Shown: positions 62,302 to 64,000 of the stretch, in pieces
How positions within the stretch are numbered: the stretch's first letter is position 1
Layout of the letters: the number at the start of each line of letters is the position of its first letter
Assembly (NCBI GenBank): GCA_018110925.1
Contig: JAGAZJ010000034.1
Location: 1 to 64,000 of the forward strand
Reading direction: 5' to 3'
Length of the DNA stretch: 64,000 bases
DNA from: Oscillospiraceae bacterium
GTDB lineage: Bacteria; Bacillota; Clostridia; Oscillospirales; Ruminococcaceae
Translations under genes and position numbers: made by a program
The notes under the pieces: model-generated
The model's input: the letters and a program-made list of their open reading frames with translations, nothing else
What the model was told of the DNA's origin: nothing
Database searches by the model: none

Positions 62302-62412
62302 AACAGTATAGGTTTAAAAATGCGCAGTACTTTTTGTCATTTGTGCATAAGCTGACTGTAATACTCAGAGCATTGACAAACATATACCGACAAGCCGTAA
62401 AGGAGGCTTTTT

Positions 62413-64000
62413 ATGAGAAAGCTGGCAAGAAGAGGGAATATGAATGAGCGCATAGATGTGGTGCTCCATAAATTCCGCTCAAGGATGAGTTCATATCCGC
62501 CCGGAATGTGTCCGTTGGTGCTTTACCGTTCGCTGTTCCAGATCTCGATGAACCAGACCTGCGGCAAGTGTGTACCCTGCCGTGACGGTCTTGTTGAGGT
62601 TGACAGACTGCTGCTCAGCATCCTGAACGGCGATGCGGATGACAGCACGCTGTCCGAAATGGAGAGCCTGTGCCGGATGATAGCACGCACAGCCGACTGT
62701 GCGGTGGGCGTGGTTGCGGCGAACCTTATACTTGACAGCCTTACCGAATTTGCCGATGAATACGAGAGCCATATTCACAGCAGAAAGTGCGTCGAGAACG
62801 TCACTCAGACGATACCATGCGTTACACTGTGTCCTGCCCATGTGGATGTACCGGGCTATATATCCCTAATCCACGCTGAGGACTATGAGGGCGCAGTAAA
62901 AAAGATAAGGGAGAAAAACCCGTTCCCCACCGCCTGCGCAATGGTCTGTGAGCATCCCTGCGAGCGCAAGTGCCGCCGCAGGATAATAGACGATGCCATA
63001 AACATAAGAGGACTCAAAAAATATGCCGTCGATATGGTGAGTGCCGACAAGGTGGACAATCCCCCCCGAAACGTCTGTACGGGCAAGAGCATCGCAGTCA
63101 TAGGCGGCGGTCCGTCAGGACTTACAGCGGCGTATTTTCTGGCGCTCATGGGTCATCATGTGGATATATATGAGGAGCACGAAAAGCTCGGGGGTATGCT
63201 CCGCTACGGTATACCCGAATACAGACTGCCCAAAGTCCGCCTTGACGAGGATATAAAAGCGATACTCAAAGCAGGCGACATAGATGTAAAGTGCTGCTGC
63301 AAGGTAGGCAGGGACATTGATTTTGACGATATACGCACTTCACACGATGCGGTATATATGGGCTTGGGGGCACAGCTCGGCAACCGTATGCCCATGGATG
63401 GTGCCGACGGCGGAAACGTCGTCCCTGCGGCAGACTTTCTCCAGCTTGTGGCAAACGGCAGTGCTCCCGACCTTACAGGCAAGAGGGTCGTGCTGATAGG
63501 CGGCGGAAACGTCGCTATGGATGCGGCACGCACGGCTATACGCCTCAAGGCAAAGACCGTCCATGTATTCACGAGAAAGCGTGACGACTACACCGCCCTT
63601 GCAAGCGAGATAGAAGCGGCTATGCAGGAGGGAGTGCGTTTCAGGACACTCCTCAGTTTCCTGAACATAGAGCTTGATGACAACGGCGACGTCCATGCCG
63701 TATGGCTCCAGCCCGAGATAGTCGGCGAATACGACAAAATGGGCTTTGTCACCACGGAGCATTCAAGCAACTACCCGTACCGTTTTCTCTGCGATTATCT
63801 GATACTCGGCGTAGGTCAGAGAAGCGACGTGGCAGTGTTTGAAAAGTCCGGCATACCCACGGTGAGAAACAGGATAGATGCCGATGTCACCTGTGAGGTA
63901 AAGGACACCCCCGGTGTATTCTCCGGCGGAGACTGCGTAACAGGTCCGTCAACGGCTATAAACGCCATTGCCGCAGGACAAGTGGCGGCTTTCAACATAG
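62413..64000 (+). CDS. NuoF-like Fe-S domain fused to GltD/NfnB-like NAD(P)H flavoprotein (partial, runs off right edge)
   Basis: At least 529 residues, open past the window end. The first 110 residues hold the NuoF/HydB-type iron-sulfur cluster segment (NQTCGKCVPCRDGLVEVDRL). Then comes the double cluster domain of GltD/DPYD (CPAHVDVPGYISLI, PTACAMVCEHPCERKCRR) and a FAD domain (VIGGGPSGLTAAYFLALMGH) followed by an NAD(P)H-binding Rossmann (VVLIGGGNVAMDAARTAIRL). The last visible motif is GVFSGGDCVTGPSTAINAIA. It likely passes electrons from NAD(P)H through flavin to an Fe-S partner, as in hydrogenase or electron-bifurcating complexes. AAAGGAGG precedes ATG 62413. Confidence 0.87.
   Translation, partial: MRKLARRGNMNERIDVVLHKFRSRMSSYPPGMCPLVLYRSLFQISMNQTCGKCVPCRDGLVEVDRLLLSILNGDADDSTLSEMESLCRMIARTADCAVGVVAANLILDSLTEFADEYESHIHSRKCVENVTQTIPCVTLCPAHVDVPGYISLIHAEDYEGAVKKIREKNPFPTACAMVCEHPCERKCRRRIIDDAINIRGLKKYAVDMVSADKVDNPPRNVCTGKSIAVIGGGPSGLTAAYFLALMGHHVDIYEEHEKLGGMLRYGIPEYRLPKVRLDEDIKAILKAGDIDVKCCCKVGRDIDFDDIRTSHDAVYMGLGAQLGNRMPMDGADGGNVVPAADFLQLVANGSAPDLTGKRVVLIGGGNVAMDAARTAIRLKAKTVHVFTRKRDDYTALASEIEAAMQEGVRFRTLLSFLNIELDDNGDVHAVWLQPEIVGEYDKMGFVTTEHSSNYPYRFLCDYLILGVGQRSDVAVFEKSGIPTVRNRIDADVTCEVKDTPGVFSGGDCVTGPSTAINAIAAGQVAAFNI

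Noticed and set aside
62320..62327. ATGCGCAG versus CTGCGCAT at 62228-62235
   Set aside because: An 8-bp inverted pair 90 bp apart is expected by chance in this much sequence.
1..64000. CRISPR array, rRNA operon, prophage or integron
   Set aside because: No regularly spaced short repeats, no rRNA-like blocks, and no phage structural or integrase genes were seen anywhere.

Overview
The window looks like chromosomal DNA of a Gram-positive anaerobe of the Clostridia, most likely a Ruminococcus-like member of the Oscillospiraceae. The reasons are gene content and order (cdaA-cdaR, and nusB-xseA-xseB-ispA-dxs-tlyA-nadK-argR), non-mevalonate isoprenoid genes, an electron-bifurcating-type flavoprotein, a 2-hydroxyacyl-CoA dehydratase-like protein, large SpaA/fibro-slime and DUF285/FN3 surface proteins, AGGAGG-type ribosome sites and many canonical TTGACA-17-TATAAT promoters. 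The species cannot be fixed from the sequence alone. There are no rRNA genes, CRISPR arrays or prophage; one tRNA (Ser-GGA) is present.

Layout. 1-4,280: edge of an IS1182-like transposase, a J-domain membrane protein, an RsuA-like pseudouridine synthase with a GrpB-family gene, tRNA-Ser, tpiA, and an acetyltransferase that seems to have landed inside the tpiA terminator. 4,276-7,122: a secreted DUF285/FN3 protein. 7,513-15,254: dehydratase-like protein, c-di-AMP cyclase CdaA and its regulator CdaR, a transglutaminase-like lipoprotein, two flavoproteins, a small zinc protein and a GNAT. 15,305-25,762: a dense housekeeping operon (nusB, TsaD paralogue, xseAB, ispA, divergent PAP2, dxs, tlyA, nadK, argR), interrupted after tlyA by a 1.65 kb AT-rich insertion. 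25,883-33,096: a hydrolase, then leftward genes for a PutP-type symporter, a small membrane protein and a PBP1A/RNA methyltransferase/HD operon. 33,397-35,145: a YhfC protease-SdpR-SdpI operon. 35,601-40,973: a MacA/MacB-like transporter with two paralogous permeases. 41,151-49,357: L28, an MMPL transporter with a giant GLUG/coiled-coil partner, and a DUF1846 protein. 49,548-57,026: a 2,492-residue adhesin. 57,355-62,221: macro-domain and VWA proteins, small accessory genes, a PHP-domain relic, and a divergent HXXEE/TetR pair. 62,413 to the right edge: an NuoF-like/GltD-like flavoprotein, cut by the window.

The most unusual signals are: (i) the insertion of a DUF4041/GIY-YIG-type gene exactly at the tlyA 3' end, which duplicates the last 41 bp of tlyA so that the gene is restored with a new tail; (ii) three copies of a MITE-like palindromic element, each at or within a few bases of the stop codon of a leftward gene; (iii) a long hairpin that closes over the ribosome site of the VWA gene; (iv) the protease-repressor-immunity operon with repeated operator-like sites. 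All functional calls are from motif recognition by eye; no searches were run.
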